From assembly GCA_964251675.1 (NCBI GenBank), contig CAXUKS010000002.1:129506-193505 (forward strand): a DNA stretch of 64,000 nucleotides. Reading direction: 5' to 3'. Source of the DNA: JANXMY01 sp964251675. GTDB taxonomy: Bacteria; Armatimonadota; Armatimonadia; Armatimonadales; Capsulimonadaceae. The notes below the pieces were generated by a model. It saw nothing but the letters and a program-made list of their open reading frames with translations, was not told the DNA's origin and ran no database searches. A program made the position numbers and the translations under genes. Below, piece after piece: positions 1 to 7,881 of the stretch (the stretch's first letter is position 1; each line of letters opens with the position of its first letter).

Positions 1-1054
1 CGGCGACGACGACCTGCCAGCCGGTTTGCCGCCAGCCAAATTGCAGCGCCTGCACTTTGGACGGCAGGGAAAGCTGGCCTACGGTGTCTTTGGTGTGGGC
101 GTTCAAGACGGTCACCGAAGTCGCCCCGCTGCCCGTCTGCCCGGCGGTCGCCAGCAGCAGGCCGTCATCGGACAGGGCCAGCACGGACTGCGGGTTTTCG
201 GCGACCTGCTTGAGGCTGTCGGCCACGACGGCGGTTTTGGCTCCGGTCGTCGTGTTGATCATCTTGATGTAATGCTCATCCACAATCCCGGTGTAGCTGC
301 CGACGACGTGCGAGACGGATGCCGCAATAGCGATCCGCTTGGCGCTCCCGGCCACTGCCGCCGCCCGGTAGCGCAGCTCACGGAAGTTGGCATCATTCTC
401 GTGCCCGATCTTTAAGTTGACCTGCGTGACCTGCTCGCCGGTGGCAACATTCCAGGTGTCCAGCATTTTGTCTTCGCCGACCGAATAAAGCGTGCTGTCG
501 TCCCCGGCGGCGAACACGGCGGTCAGCACCTTCTTTTTGTGTGCGGCGAAGGTCTGCACCGGCTGCGGGCTGCCGAGGCTCCAGACTTTGACGGCCCCAT
601 TGTCGTAGCCAACAGCGAGGGCGGCGTTGTCGGAAGAAAAATCCAGCGTCAGCGCCTTCGGCCCGGATTTTTGCGCGAAATGATCCACCCGCGCCAGCGT
701 GTCGGCATTCCAGACGGAGACGCGGCCATCCTCGGAAGCAGTGGCAACAAGGGAAGCATCAGCAGAAAAGCGAACAGCGTTGATTTGCCGGGTGTGCGCG
801 GCGATGATTTTAGGGGAAGGGTCCGTGTCGGTCCACACGACAAGCTGACCGTTTTGCAGACCGGCGGCCAGACGCTCGCCGTAGCTGGCCGCCAGCGCGG
901 TGATTGTGCCGGGGGCGGTGCGCGTGACCGCTGCCGCCTTATTGACAGTGATGGCGTCGTCCTGTGCCCGCACGGGCAGGCTGGTAACCATGCCGCAGAA
1001 AGCCAGCAGGCAGGATAGGGGCAGAGTGATTCCGAACTGGCTAAAGTGTCGCAC
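1..1054 (-). CDS. WD40-repeat protein, secreted (3' end outside window)
   Basis: Reads leftwards off the window edge; 351 codons are visible. I chose the GTG at 1054 because GAGGAAGG lies 7 bases upstream and the frame opens with a basic stretch, a hydrophobic segment and an Ala-x-Ala-like site (PVRAQDD), i.e. a signal peptide. The rest contains repeated beta-propeller blades with WD40 hallmarks, such as ATASEDGRVSVWNAD and VGYDNGAVKVWSLG, spaced about 40 residues apart. WD40 propellers are usually protein-interaction scaffolds; an exported one probably works in the envelope. No enzymatic domain is visible in this part. Specific function unknown. Confidence 0.75.
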   Translation of the reverse strand, partial: MRHFSQFGITLPLSCLLAFCGMVTSLPVRAQDDAITVNKAAAVTRTAPGTITALAASYGERLAAGLQNGQLVVWTDTDPSPKIIAAHTRQINAVRFSADASLVATASEDGRVSVWNADTLARVDHFAQKSGPKALTLDFSSDNAALAVGYDNGAVKVWSLGSPQPVQTFAAHKKKVLTAVFAAGDDSTLYSVGEDKMLDTWNVATGEQVTQVNLKIGHENDANFRELRYRAAAVAGSAKRIAIAASVSHVVGSYTGIVDEHYIKMINTTTGAKTAVVADSLKQVAENPQSVLALSDDGLLLATAGQTGSGATSVTVLNAHTKDTVGQLSLPSKVQALQFGWRQTGWQVVVA

Positions 1055-1133
1055 AGACGTACCTTCCTCAGAACAGGCAGCTACAGGAGAGGGGCAATTT
1101 CTGACGAGCGGCGTACTTTCTCGAAACAGGCTC

Positions 1134-1162
1134 AGTATAACAGAAGGCCGCGTAATTTTCAA
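1134..1162 (-). promoter_or_regulatory. sigma-70 promoter for the WD40 gene
   Basis: On the minus strand TTGAAA (1162-1157) and TATACT (1139-1134) are separated by exactly 17 bases. Transcription would start near 1127, giving a leader of about 70 bases before the GTG at 1054. Confidence 0.6.
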
Positions 1163-1201
1163 GCATCCCGGTGAAAAATAAAAATTCCGCTGTCGCGCAG
1201 G

Positions 1202-1230
1202 TTGACAACTTCTGGCAAACGTGCTATCCT
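1202..1230 (+). promoter_or_regulatory. sigma-70 promoter for the outer-membrane protein gene
   Basis: TTGACA (1202-1207), 17-base spacer, TATCCT (1225-1230). This is divergent from the WD40 promoter. Transcription would start near 1237, leaving a leader of about 170 bases before the ATG at 1408. The 1055-1407 gap therefore holds a divergent promoter pair plus this leader; I see no gene in it. Confidence 0.6.
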
Positions 1231-1357
1231 TCCCCATATCGGCACTCAGGCGTACTTCTAGCCTCTTTGGAATTTCGCGTGCCCTAGCAGTTAAGCACTA
1301 CCCTTGTTTTCTCGCACAGCTTGACGGTGATCCAAAATCCCAGACACAGCCACCCCA

Positions 1358-1385
1358 GACAGTGATTGTTCGACAGTGATTGTTC
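1358..1385 (+). repeat. 14-bp perfect tandem duplication in the 5' leader
   Basis: GACAGTGATTGTTC occurs twice head-to-tail (1358-1371 and 1372-1385), ending 5 bases before the ribosome-binding site AAGGAGGG of the following gene. Confidence 0.9.
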
Positions 1386-1407
1386 TTCCGAAGGAGGGAT
1401 ATGTCCC

Positions 1408-1968
1408 ATGCAGCATCGGTATTTCCTGGTCGCCGTTCTTCTCGCTCTTCTGGCGACTGGCGCAAGGGCACAGAGCAAGTTCGAGGGTGGCCCGGACAAG
1501 GGCACACGCACGACGTCCGTGTCCGGCAGCGCCTCTTACACGGCGAAAGACAACTACAATGCCACCGTGCGGGTGGAACTGGGCTACTATACCAGTCCCG
1601 CGCTGGAATTTGCCGGGGTGATCGCTCTCAACGGACAGGCCAGCCCTGCCCAGCGGCTTTCCGTAGTGGGCGGGAACACCGCTGCCTTCCAGTCTTCCAG
1701 CTCCAGCTCCGGCCTTGCCGTCGGGGCCGCCGTCCGCTACCATTTTGGGCGCTCCAAAATTATTCCCTATGTCGGCTTTGCCCCGCAGTATGATGTGATC
1801 AATCTGAGCGGCAATAAAACCAAGCAGGCGGTCTTGATTGTCACCGGCGGCGCGGACTTCTTCATCAAGCCACAGCAGTCCATTTTCGCCGAGCTGTCGG
1901 CGGAGAAGTTCACGCGGGACGGCTCCACCACGGCGCGTCTGGAAGTCGGCGTCAAGCTATTTTACTGA
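1408..1968 (+). CDS. Small outer-membrane beta-barrel protein
   Basis: 186 residues. The ATG at 1408 is preceded by AAGGAGGG with 9-base spacing and starts a clear signal peptide (MQHRYFLVAVLLALLATGARA, about 21 residues). The mature part alternates polar and hydrophobic residues in strand-like runs (SASYTAKDNYNATVRVELGY, AVGAAVRYHFG, FFIKPQQSIFAEL) and ends in an aromatic residue (VGVKLFY), the usual C-terminal signal of outer-membrane barrels. Size fits an 8-stranded OmpA/OmpW-like barrel. The substrate is unknown. It has its own promoter and probably heads the run with the two lipoproteins downstream. Confidence 0.7.
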   Translation: MQHRYFLVAVLLALLATGARAQSKFEGGPDKGTRTTSVSGSASYTAKDNYNATVRVELGYYTSPALEFAGVIALNGQASPAQRLSVVGGNTAAFQSSSSSSGLAVGAAVRYHFGRSKIIPYVGFAPQYDVINLSGNKTKQAVLIVTGGADFFIKPQQSIFAELSAEKFTRDGSTTARLEVGVKLFY

Positions 1969-2007
1969 CTTTCCTGCCGACCTTCCGAACAACCCCAGGA
2001 GGCTTTC

Positions 2008-2748
2008 ATGCGATTTCAGCGAGGCATCTTTTCACGAGGCATACCGGTACTGGCCGGGCTGGGCGCGGCACTTCTGCTCGGTGGCTGCGGCGGCGGGGGC
2101 GGCGATGTCACCCTGATCCCCGGCACGCCCGCGACCCCCGCCAATGCCGTGGCGGTTTCCGATGCCGCTGGCAGCCGGGTGGTCGTGAAGTGGGACATCG
2201 TCCCCAGCGCGACAAACTACAAGATATTCCGCACTCCGCCGCTGTCCGTCGCCCCGGCTCTGGCGAAGCCCCGCGCTGTGAAGCCCCGCGCTGTGAAGCC
2301 CCGCGCCGCCGCCGGGGGGCTGATCGGCTCCTCCGCGCAGGGCGAGTATGATGACACCGCCGTGCAGGACGGCATCACGTACACCTACGAAGTCGCGGCC
2401 TCCAATGCCAGCGGTGACAGTCAGCCGTCCGTCGGTGTCGCAGTGACCTACCACGCCGTTCCTGGTATCAGCATCAACCCGGTCATCCCAAGCCTGCTGC
2501 CGGGCGGCACGACGACCTTCACGGCCACGGTGACCGGCCTCACCGGCCCCAATGCCGGAGCGGTTGTCTGGAGCGTGCAGGAAGGTGTGGCCGGCGGGTC
2601 CATCACGCCAGCCGGTGTTTACACCGCGCCGGCGACGGTGGGAACCTACCATGTCGTCGCCGTCAGCCAGGCCGACCCGACCCGGCAGGCTGTCGCCACG
2701 GTGCTTGTGGGCACGTCCAACGGCTCCACGACCGTCACCGTTCAGTAA
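2008..2748 (+). CDS. Lipoprotein with fibronectin III/Ig-like domains
   Basis: 246 residues starting after AGGAGG. The N-terminus has a type II signal with lipobox LLGGC (Cys near residue 31) followed by a glycine run. Residues about 45-150 look like a fibronectin III fold (VVVKWDIVPSATNYKIFR ... YTYEVAASNASGDSQPS). Residues about 155-235 look like a bacterial Ig-like domain (TFTATVTG ... GVYTAPATVGTYHVVAVS). Between the strands sits an Ala-Val-Lys-Pro-Arg repeat encoded by a 15-bp tandem duplication at 2266-2306. Likely a surface-anchored adhesion or scaffold protein; no catalytic residues seen. Confidence 0.7.
   Translation: MRFQRGIFSRGIPVLAGLGAALLLGGCGGGGGDVTLIPGTPATPANAVAVSDAAGSRVVVKWDIVPSATNYKIFRTPPLSVAPALAKPRAVKPRAVKPRAAAGGLIGSSAQGEYDDTAVQDGITYTYEVAASNASGDSQPSVGVAVTYHAVPGISINPVIPSLLPGGTTTFTATVTGLTGPNAGAVVWSVQEGVAGGSITPAGVYTAPATVGTYHVVAVSQADPTRQAVATVLVGTSNGSTTVTVQ
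2266..2306 (+). repeat. 15-bp tandem repeat, about 2.7 copies
   Basis: Unit AAGCCCCGCGCTGTG at 2266-2280 and 2281-2295, partial at 2296. In frame; encodes KPRAV repeats inside the lipoprotein. Confidence 0.85.
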
Positions 2749-2759
2749 GGGAGGCCCTG

Positions 2760-4490
2760 ATGAAGTTTTCTGCATGGTTTGTTTCAGTGATACTTGTCGT
2801 TCTGGCCTCCCTGACCGGCTGCGGCGGGGGCGGGGGCGGCTCGCACTCCCCGGCAGTTCAAGCAAACGGGCAGGCCGCGCTCACAATCCAGTGGCCCCTG
2901 CCGCCTGTCCCGGCCACGGGGAGCGCACAGCCGCGCCTGATCCCGGCGGCCTCCAACAGCATTGTGGTGACGATTTCAAACGGCGCCACGGTCCTGCAAA
3001 GCTTTACGTTCGTGCGCCCGGCGCTCGCCCCAACCGGCTACCCGGCACAGACGCACCAGTTCACCAGTCTGCCGGTCCAGACCCTGACTGTCACGGCGAC
3101 GGCTTATCCTACCACCGATGGGCACGGGGTCGCCCAGGCATCAGCCGCACAGCCCCTTGTTTTGACCGCAGACAAGCCCGCCTCCGACATCGCCCTGACC
3201 CTGCTGTCTACCATCACCCGTTTAACCCTTCAGCCGGGCGGCTCCCTGTCCCTGCTCACCGGGCAAAGCCAGCAGCTCTTCGCGGTCCCTACCGACGCCA
3301 CCGGCGCGACCGTGCTGACAGCGCCCAGCACGCTCACCTGGAGCAGCACGGATGCCGCCGGGCAGTATCTCACGGTGGACGGCGCGACCGGCCTCCTCAA
3401 AGCCGTTAAAGCGACCCTGGTGGCAGTCCCCATTACGGTGACCGCGACCTACACGGACAAGGACGTTCCCGCGCCGCTGACGGCGTCCGCGACGGTGACA
3501 GTTGCCCCCCTTCCGACTGGCGGCCCACCGAACGTCTCCGCGTATGTCAACCGCAACGGCCTCGCTATCGGTCCCACAGGCAGTGGCCCTGGCAAGTTTA
3601 CAACGATTGCCGATGTTGCTCTCGGCAGCCTGTACACCGCCGACGCTGACAACAGAGGAGCGGAGGTTCAGAAATTCAAGCAGAACCCGGACGGCTCACT
3701 GGCGCCGGACACGACGTTCAATACGACCGGCGCTGTCAGCGTCACCGGCGCCGCCTCTGTCGCGGTGGACCCGGTGGACCCGGTGGACGACAGCGTGTAT
3801 GTCCTCGGAAACGTCACGGATCCGAGTACCTTTGTAGTGACGAGCACGCTCTACAAATACAATCCGGATGGAATCGGGGGTGTCTTTGTGGCTAATATCA
3901 CCCCCAGCACCAGCCTGGCAACCGATCCGGCAGGCAATCTCTTTGTCGCGGAAAACACCGGAAACGGGGCGCAGGTAGAGGTTTACAGCCGGACTGGCAC
4001 GCTGCTGACGACCATCAACAGCCTCCCCGGCTTACTCGCCGGAGCGCCAACGGGCATTACGGTGGACCCGAGCGATAACATCTACGTGCTGGTCGCCAAC
4101 GCCGTGGTCAAGCTCAAGCCTGCCGCACCCGGCACTCCGGCGGGCTACACGCAGGATGCCGCCTTTGGAACCGGCGGCGTGACAACGGCACTTGCCAGCG
4201 CGGCGGATGTGGCGGTGGACACGCGCCCCGGCCTGAACACAACCGGCAACCTCTATGTCACCGTGCCCACCAGCAATGTGATTGAGGTCTTTGCCGCCAA
4301 TGGAACCGACTCCGGCAGCCTGCCGCTTACCCAAAGCGCGGACGTCAAGGTCGGCGGCCTCGGAGGCATCACGATAGACAACCGAGTCAATGTCCCGACT
4401 TCCGGCTATATTTATGTGGCAAACGCCGCTCCTGCCGGGACGAACAGCCTGAATACCGGTCGTGTTCAGGTCCTCAGTCCGGGGCCATAA
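2760..4490 (+). CDS. Lipoprotein with Ig-like region and NHL-type propeller
   Basis: 576 residues, 11 bases after the previous stop, with its own GGGAGG site. Signal peptide with lipobox SLTGC (Cys near 21) and a poly-Gly linker. Residues about 150-245 form a Big-type Ig-like domain (LTGQSQQLFAVPTDATGATV ... VTATYTDKDVP). Residues about 260-570 are repeats of the kind VDPSDNIYVLVANAVVKL and ATDPAGNLFVAENTG, as in NHL/SMP-30 beta-propellers. Probably an extracellular surface protein paired with the preceding lipoprotein. Ligand unknown. Confidence 0.7.
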   Translation: MKFSAWFVSVILVVLASLTGCGGGGGGSHSPAVQANGQAALTIQWPLPPVPATGSAQPRLIPAASNSIVVTISNGATVLQSFTFVRPALAPTGYPAQTHQFTSLPVQTLTVTATAYPTTDGHGVAQASAAQPLVLTADKPASDIALTLLSTITRLTLQPGGSLSLLTGQSQQLFAVPTDATGATVLTAPSTLTWSSTDAAGQYLTVDGATGLLKAVKATLVAVPITVTATYTDKDVPAPLTASATVTVAPLPTGGPPNVSAYVNRNGLAIGPTGSGPGKFTTIADVALGSLYTADADNRGAEVQKFKQNPDGSLAPDTTFNTTGAVSVTGAASVAVDPVDPVDDSVYVLGNVTDPSTFVVTSTLYKYNPDGIGGVFVANITPSTSLATDPAGNLFVAENTGNGAQVEVYSRTGTLLTTINSLPGLLAGAPTGITVDPSDNIYVLVANAVVKLKPAAPGTPAGYTQDAAFGTGGVTTALASAADVAVDTRPGLNTTGNLYVTVPTSNVIEVFAANGTDSGSLPLTQSADVKVGGLGGITIDNRVNVPTSGYIYVANAAPAGTNSLNTGRVQVLSPGP

Positions 4491-4508
4491 CCCAAAGGGA
4501 ACCACCCG

Positions 4509-5129
4509 ATGAGCCACACGCTTGTTCTCGCGGCGGTCACGGCGGTGCTGAAGAACGTGCTGGAAAATGGGCTGGTCGAGCGCGGCATCACTGCCGCGCT
4601 CGGCAGCGACACGACGATTTCTGCGCTGCCGCCGGACCGGATGGCGTCAGGCGCGGATGAAAAATCCCAGATCAACCTGTTTCTCTATCAGGTCCAGTCC
4701 AAAGGGCTGTCTCCCGGCAGCCGCCATGCGCGGGAGTCCGACAGGGTCGCCGCACACGGGCTGCCGCGCAGCGTGGAGCTGCACTACCTGCTCACGGCCT
4801 ACGGCGTGGAGGACCTGCAAAGCGAAATCCTGCTGGGGTACGCTATGGAGCTGTTCCAGGAGACGCCGGTGCTGACCGCCGGCACGCTGCGGACCCTGCT
4901 CAAAAATGTCGCCACACGCAGCGGCGGGCATCTGGCTCCGCCGCCGCGTGCGGCTCTGGCCGATCCCCGGCTGCCGGACAGCGTCCACCGGATCAAGCTC
5001 TGCCCGCAGGCGATGCAGATGGAAGAAATGGTCAACCTGTGGTCGGCGTTCCAGGTCAGCTACCGGCCTTCCATCATGTATCAGGTGACGGTGGAGCTGG
5101 CCGACAGTGCCCCGGCGGAGAAAGCGTGA
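4509..5129 (+). CDS. DUF4255 (Pvc16-like) protein
   Basis: 206 residues. The N-terminal half (LVLAAVTAVLKNVLENGL, then SALPPDRMA and QINLFLYQVQ) matches the DUF4255/Pvc16 N-terminal family. In extracellular contractile injection systems this protein is the cap or terminator subunit that ends the sheath-tube; that role is family knowledge, not seen here. Its stop overlaps the start of the following AAA+ ATPase (TGATG), the same pairing as Pvc16/Pvc15. No tube, sheath, spike or baseplate genes are in the window, so this is either the edge of a locus broken up elsewhere or a repurposed pair. Confidence 0.7.
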   Translation: MSHTLVLAAVTAVLKNVLENGLVERGITAALGSDTTISALPPDRMASGADEKSQINLFLYQVQSKGLSPGSRHARESDRVAAHGLPRSVELHYLLTAYGVEDLQSEILLGYAMELFQETPVLTAGTLRTLLKNVATRSGGHLAPPPRAALADPRLPDSVHRIKLCPQAMQMEEMVNLWSAFQVSYRPSIMYQVTVELADSAPAEKA

Positions 5130-7102
5130 TGACGCCCTCCTGGCCCGAGCGCAATCAGCAGTCTCTGACGAAACGGCTGCGCGTGGTCCGTGCGGCTCTG
5201 GAAGCTTACCTCAAGTCGCCGGAGGGAAGCGGCCCCGTCGGGGCTTCTCTCACCCTGCCGGAAGACGACCCTGAGCCGACCGCGCTGGACGGCCTTTGCG
5301 CTGTGTTTCGTCTGTCGCCGTTTGAGCGGGACCTGCTGCTGCTCTGCGCCGGGGTGGAGCTGGATGCCGAGTTTGGCCGCCTCTGCGGCACGGCGCAGGG
5401 GGATCCCCTGCGCCTGTCCCCGACGTTTAGCCTGGCCCTGGCGGCGCTGCCGGACGCCCACTGGAGCGCGATTGCGCCCCATGCCCCGCTGCGGCGGCAT
5501 CGCCTGATTGAACTCGGCGCAGGGGCCACCCTCACCACCAGCCCCCTGCGGATCGACGAGCGCATTCTTCACTGTCTTGTGGGCATCAATGCGCTGGACG
5601 AGCGCCTGCGCGGCCTGATTATTCCTGTTGTCAAGGACGAGGCTCTTGTTCTCTCCCATCAGGCGCAGGCCGACCGGATTGCGGCAATCTGGCGGCAGGG
5701 CAGCGCCCTGCCGCCGGTATTTCAGCTATGCGGGCCGGGCCGCCGGGACAAGCGGCAGATCGCGGTGGACGCCTGCTGTCAGGTCGGCCTCGGTCTGGGG
5801 GCACTCTCTGCCGAAGCATTGCCGACCGGACTGGCGGAGCTGGACTTGCTGATCGAAGTCTGGAACCGCGAGGTGGCCCTGACGCGCAATGTGCTGCTGG
5901 TGGAAGCGGACGAGATAGATGCAGGCGACAGCGCCCGCGCCGCCGCCCTGGCGTGTGTCCTGGATCGGCTCCACGGACGTGTTCTAATTTCCACCACCCA
6001 GCGCCACCCGATGCGCCAGCGCCCCGTGGTCACGCTGGAAGTCACCAATCCTACGCTCCCCGAGCAGCGCTCGCTTTGGAGGCTTGCGCTTGGAACGGCG
6101 GATCAGTCAGCACTCAGTGGAAGTATCGAACAGCTTGTGACGCAGTTTGACATCTCTGGTCTGACTATTCGCACGGCCAGCACAGAGGCTTTGGGGAGCC
6201 TTGCGTCTGGCTCGGAGCGGTCTGAAGAAGAACAAGTGGTGGCGCTTCAGCAGATGTTGTGGGAAGCGTGCCGCGTTTCGGCACGGTCACGCCTGGACGA
6301 CCTGGCCCAGCGGATCGAGCCAGCGGCAGAGTGGGCTGATCTGGTGCTGCCGGAAACGCAGCGGGTGACCCTGCATGACATCGCCGCTCATGTGCGGCGG
6401 CGCGGCACGGTCTATCACCGCTGGGGGTTTGCCGCGCAGGGCACGCGCGGCCTGGGCATCAGCGCCCTGTTCGCCGGAGCCAGTGGGACCGGCAAAACGC
6501 TGGCCGCCGAGGTTCTGGCCCGCGAGCTGGATCTGGACCTGTACCGGATTGATTTAAGTGCGGTGGTCAGCAAATATATTGGCGAGTCGGAGAAGAACCT
6601 GCGGCGCGTCTTCGACGCGGCGGAGGCGGGCGGGGCCATTCTGCTGTTTGATGAGGCGGACGCTCTGTTTGGCAAGCGCACGGAAATCAAGGACAGCCAT
6701 GACCGCTACGCCAACCAGGAGGTGGCTTATCTTTTGCAGCGCATGGAGGCCTATCGCGGGCTGGCGATCCTGACGACGAATTTGAAGAACTCGCTGGACG
6801 TAGCATTTCTGCGCCGCCTGCGCTATGTCGTTGCATTTCCCTTCCCCGATGCCACCCAGAGAGCGGAAATCTGGCGTCGCGTCTTCCCGCAGGCGGCTCC
6901 TACCGAGGGCCTTGTCCCCGAAGCGCTCGCGCAGATGCTTGTTTCCGGCGGAAACATTCGCAATATTGCCCTCAACGCCGCCTTTCTGGCCGCAGACGCT
7001 GAGGAGCCGATTCGGATGGGGCATATCCTGCGGGCCTCCCAGGCGGAATATGCCAAGCTGGAAAGAACCCTCACGGATGCCGAGGTCGCCGGGTGGCTGT
7101 AA
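5129..7102 (+). CDS. AAA+ ATPase, contractile-injection-system type (Pvc15-like)
   Basis: 657 residues from the ATG at 5129, which overlaps the DUF4255 stop by one base. The N-terminal ~400 residues are a degenerate helical/AAA-like region. The C-terminal AAA+ module has Walker A GASGTGKT (450-457), Walker B AILLFDEAD (503-511) and the arginine-rich sensor region LRRLRYVVAFPFP. This layout is the usual one for the 600-700-residue ATPases encoded next to DUF4255 proteins in eCIS loci, which act in assembly or remodelling of the particle. CDC48-type functions cannot be excluded. Ends 44 bases before the convergent Lrp gene. Confidence 0.75.
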   Translation: MTPSWPERNQQSLTKRLRVVRAALEAYLKSPEGSGPVGASLTLPEDDPEPTALDGLCAVFRLSPFERDLLLLCAGVELDAEFGRLCGTAQGDPLRLSPTFSLALAALPDAHWSAIAPHAPLRRHRLIELGAGATLTTSPLRIDERILHCLVGINALDERLRGLIIPVVKDEALVLSHQAQADRIAAIWRQGSALPPVFQLCGPGRRDKRQIAVDACCQVGLGLGALSAEALPTGLAELDLLIEVWNREVALTRNVLLVEADEIDAGDSARAAALACVLDRLHGRVLISTTQRHPMRQRPVVTLEVTNPTLPEQRSLWRLALGTADQSALSGSIEQLVTQFDISGLTIRTASTEALGSLASGSERSEEEQVVALQQMLWEACRVSARSRLDDLAQRIEPAAEWADLVLPETQRVTLHDIAAHVRRRGTVYHRWGFAAQGTRGLGISALFAGASGTGKTLAAEVLARELDLDLYRIDLSAVVSKYIGESEKNLRRVFDAAEAGGAILLFDEADALFGKRTEIKDSHDRYANQEVAYLLQRMEAYRGLAILTTNLKNSLDVAFLRRLRYVVAFPFPDATQRAEIWRRVFPQAAPTEGLVPEALAQMLVSGGNIRNIALNAAFLAADAEEPIRMGHILRASQAEYAKLERTLTDAEVAGWL

Positions 7103-7146
7103 CTTCAAGGGTCTCTCAAAAGAAAAAAGCCATGCGGGCTGCCGGG

Positions 7147-7638
7147 TCAGGCTATACCCAGAGCTTGTTCCAGGAATTGTCCCGGTGTCTTCTCAAAAAG
7201 GGTTTCCAGAGACAGAACCGTCCGCGTGGATTGGACGACGCCGGTGCCGCGCAAATCAAGAAGAAGCTGCCGCACTTCAGTGATTTCGGGCGCGACGACC
7301 CTCGCCTGAAAATAATCGTCCCCAGTCACGCGGTAGCACTCACGCACCCAGGGACTGCGGCGGAGCAGATCAATGACGTACTCTTCCTGCTTGTCGGTGC
7401 AGGCGGGCAGCAGCGTGACGGAAAGGAAGGCGCGGACCGCCATCCCCATCTTATCCGGGTCCACCGCCACCGTGTAGTGCTGGATGACTCCGTCGCGCTT
7501 CAGCCGGTCCAGACGCTCTGTAGCGGCCTGGCGCGTCATCCCGATCCGCTCCGCGAGCGCGGAGGCCGAGGCGCGTGCGTCGCTGCCCAGCAGGGTCAGC
7601 AACTGTTTGTCAACTTCATCAAGATTGTTTTCCACCAT
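7147..7638 (-). CDS. Lrp/AsnC-family transcriptional regulator
   Basis: 163 residues. An N-terminal helix-turn-helix (about 6-55; LDEVDKQLLTLL, ADAS-like ASALAERIGMTRQAATERLDRL) is followed by a RAM/AsnC effector domain (about 65-150; VAVDPDKMGMAVRAFLSV, VRECYRVTGDDYFQARVV). Members bind amino acids and form octamers that wrap DNA. It is transcribed away from the glx/amine operon, with about 240 bases of partly AT-rich DNA between the two starts. It is the obvious candidate regulator of that operon, probably responding to an amino acid or amine product. Confidence 0.9.
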   Translation of the reverse strand: MVENNLDEVDKQLLTLLGSDARASASALAERIGMTRQAATERLDRLKRDGVIQHYTVAVDPDKMGMAVRAFLSVTLLPACTDKQEEYVIDLLRRSPWVRECYRVTGDDYFQARVVAPEITEVRQLLLDLRGTGVVQSTRTVLSLETLFEKTPGQFLEQALGIA

Positions 7639-7706
7639 TTGTTAGGAAAGCGCCTTTACTAGAGAACGATATGCAAAATAAAAATCAAATTATTTAACGT
7701 ACAGCA

Positions 7707-7735
7707 TTGACAGGCCGAAAAAAAAGGGCTATAAT
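7707..7735 (+). promoter_or_regulatory. Consensus sigma-70 promoter of the glx/amine operon
   Basis: TTGACA (7707-7712), 17-base spacer, TATAAT (7730-7735): a perfect consensus. Start of transcription near 7742. The A8 tract inside the spacer and the AT-rich DNA just upstream (7670-7700) are plausible Lrp contact sites (inference). Confidence 0.8.
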
Positions 7736-7785
7736 GCACTCAGAACGAACTATCTTTTAACAGTATACTCTGTGCAGCAGGCAAC

Positions 7786-7850
7786 GACGTCTTTCTGCTC
7801 TGTTTTTCGCGTGGCCGCGAATCTGAAACAGGCAAAAGACGTCTTTTTTT
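7786..7850 (+). terminator. Intrinsic terminator/attenuator in the glx leader
   Basis: GACGTCTTT (7786-7794) pairs with AAAGACGTC (7835-7843), enclosing CTGTTT/AAACAG and a CGCG/CGCG tip, and is followed directly by seven T (7844-7850). It lies between the consensus promoter and the glxB start at 7882, so it must be read through for the operon to be expressed. It could be an attenuator or the 3' end of a ~108-nt small RNA. Confidence 0.75.
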
Positions 7851-7881
7851 GGCACTTGTCATGGGTGAGGAGGCGCAGCGT

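Noticed and set aside
7742..7881. Known glutamine riboswitch in the glx leader
   Set aside because: I could not match the conserved glnA-motif segments I know; only a terminator hairpin is clear, so I report an attenuator of unknown type.
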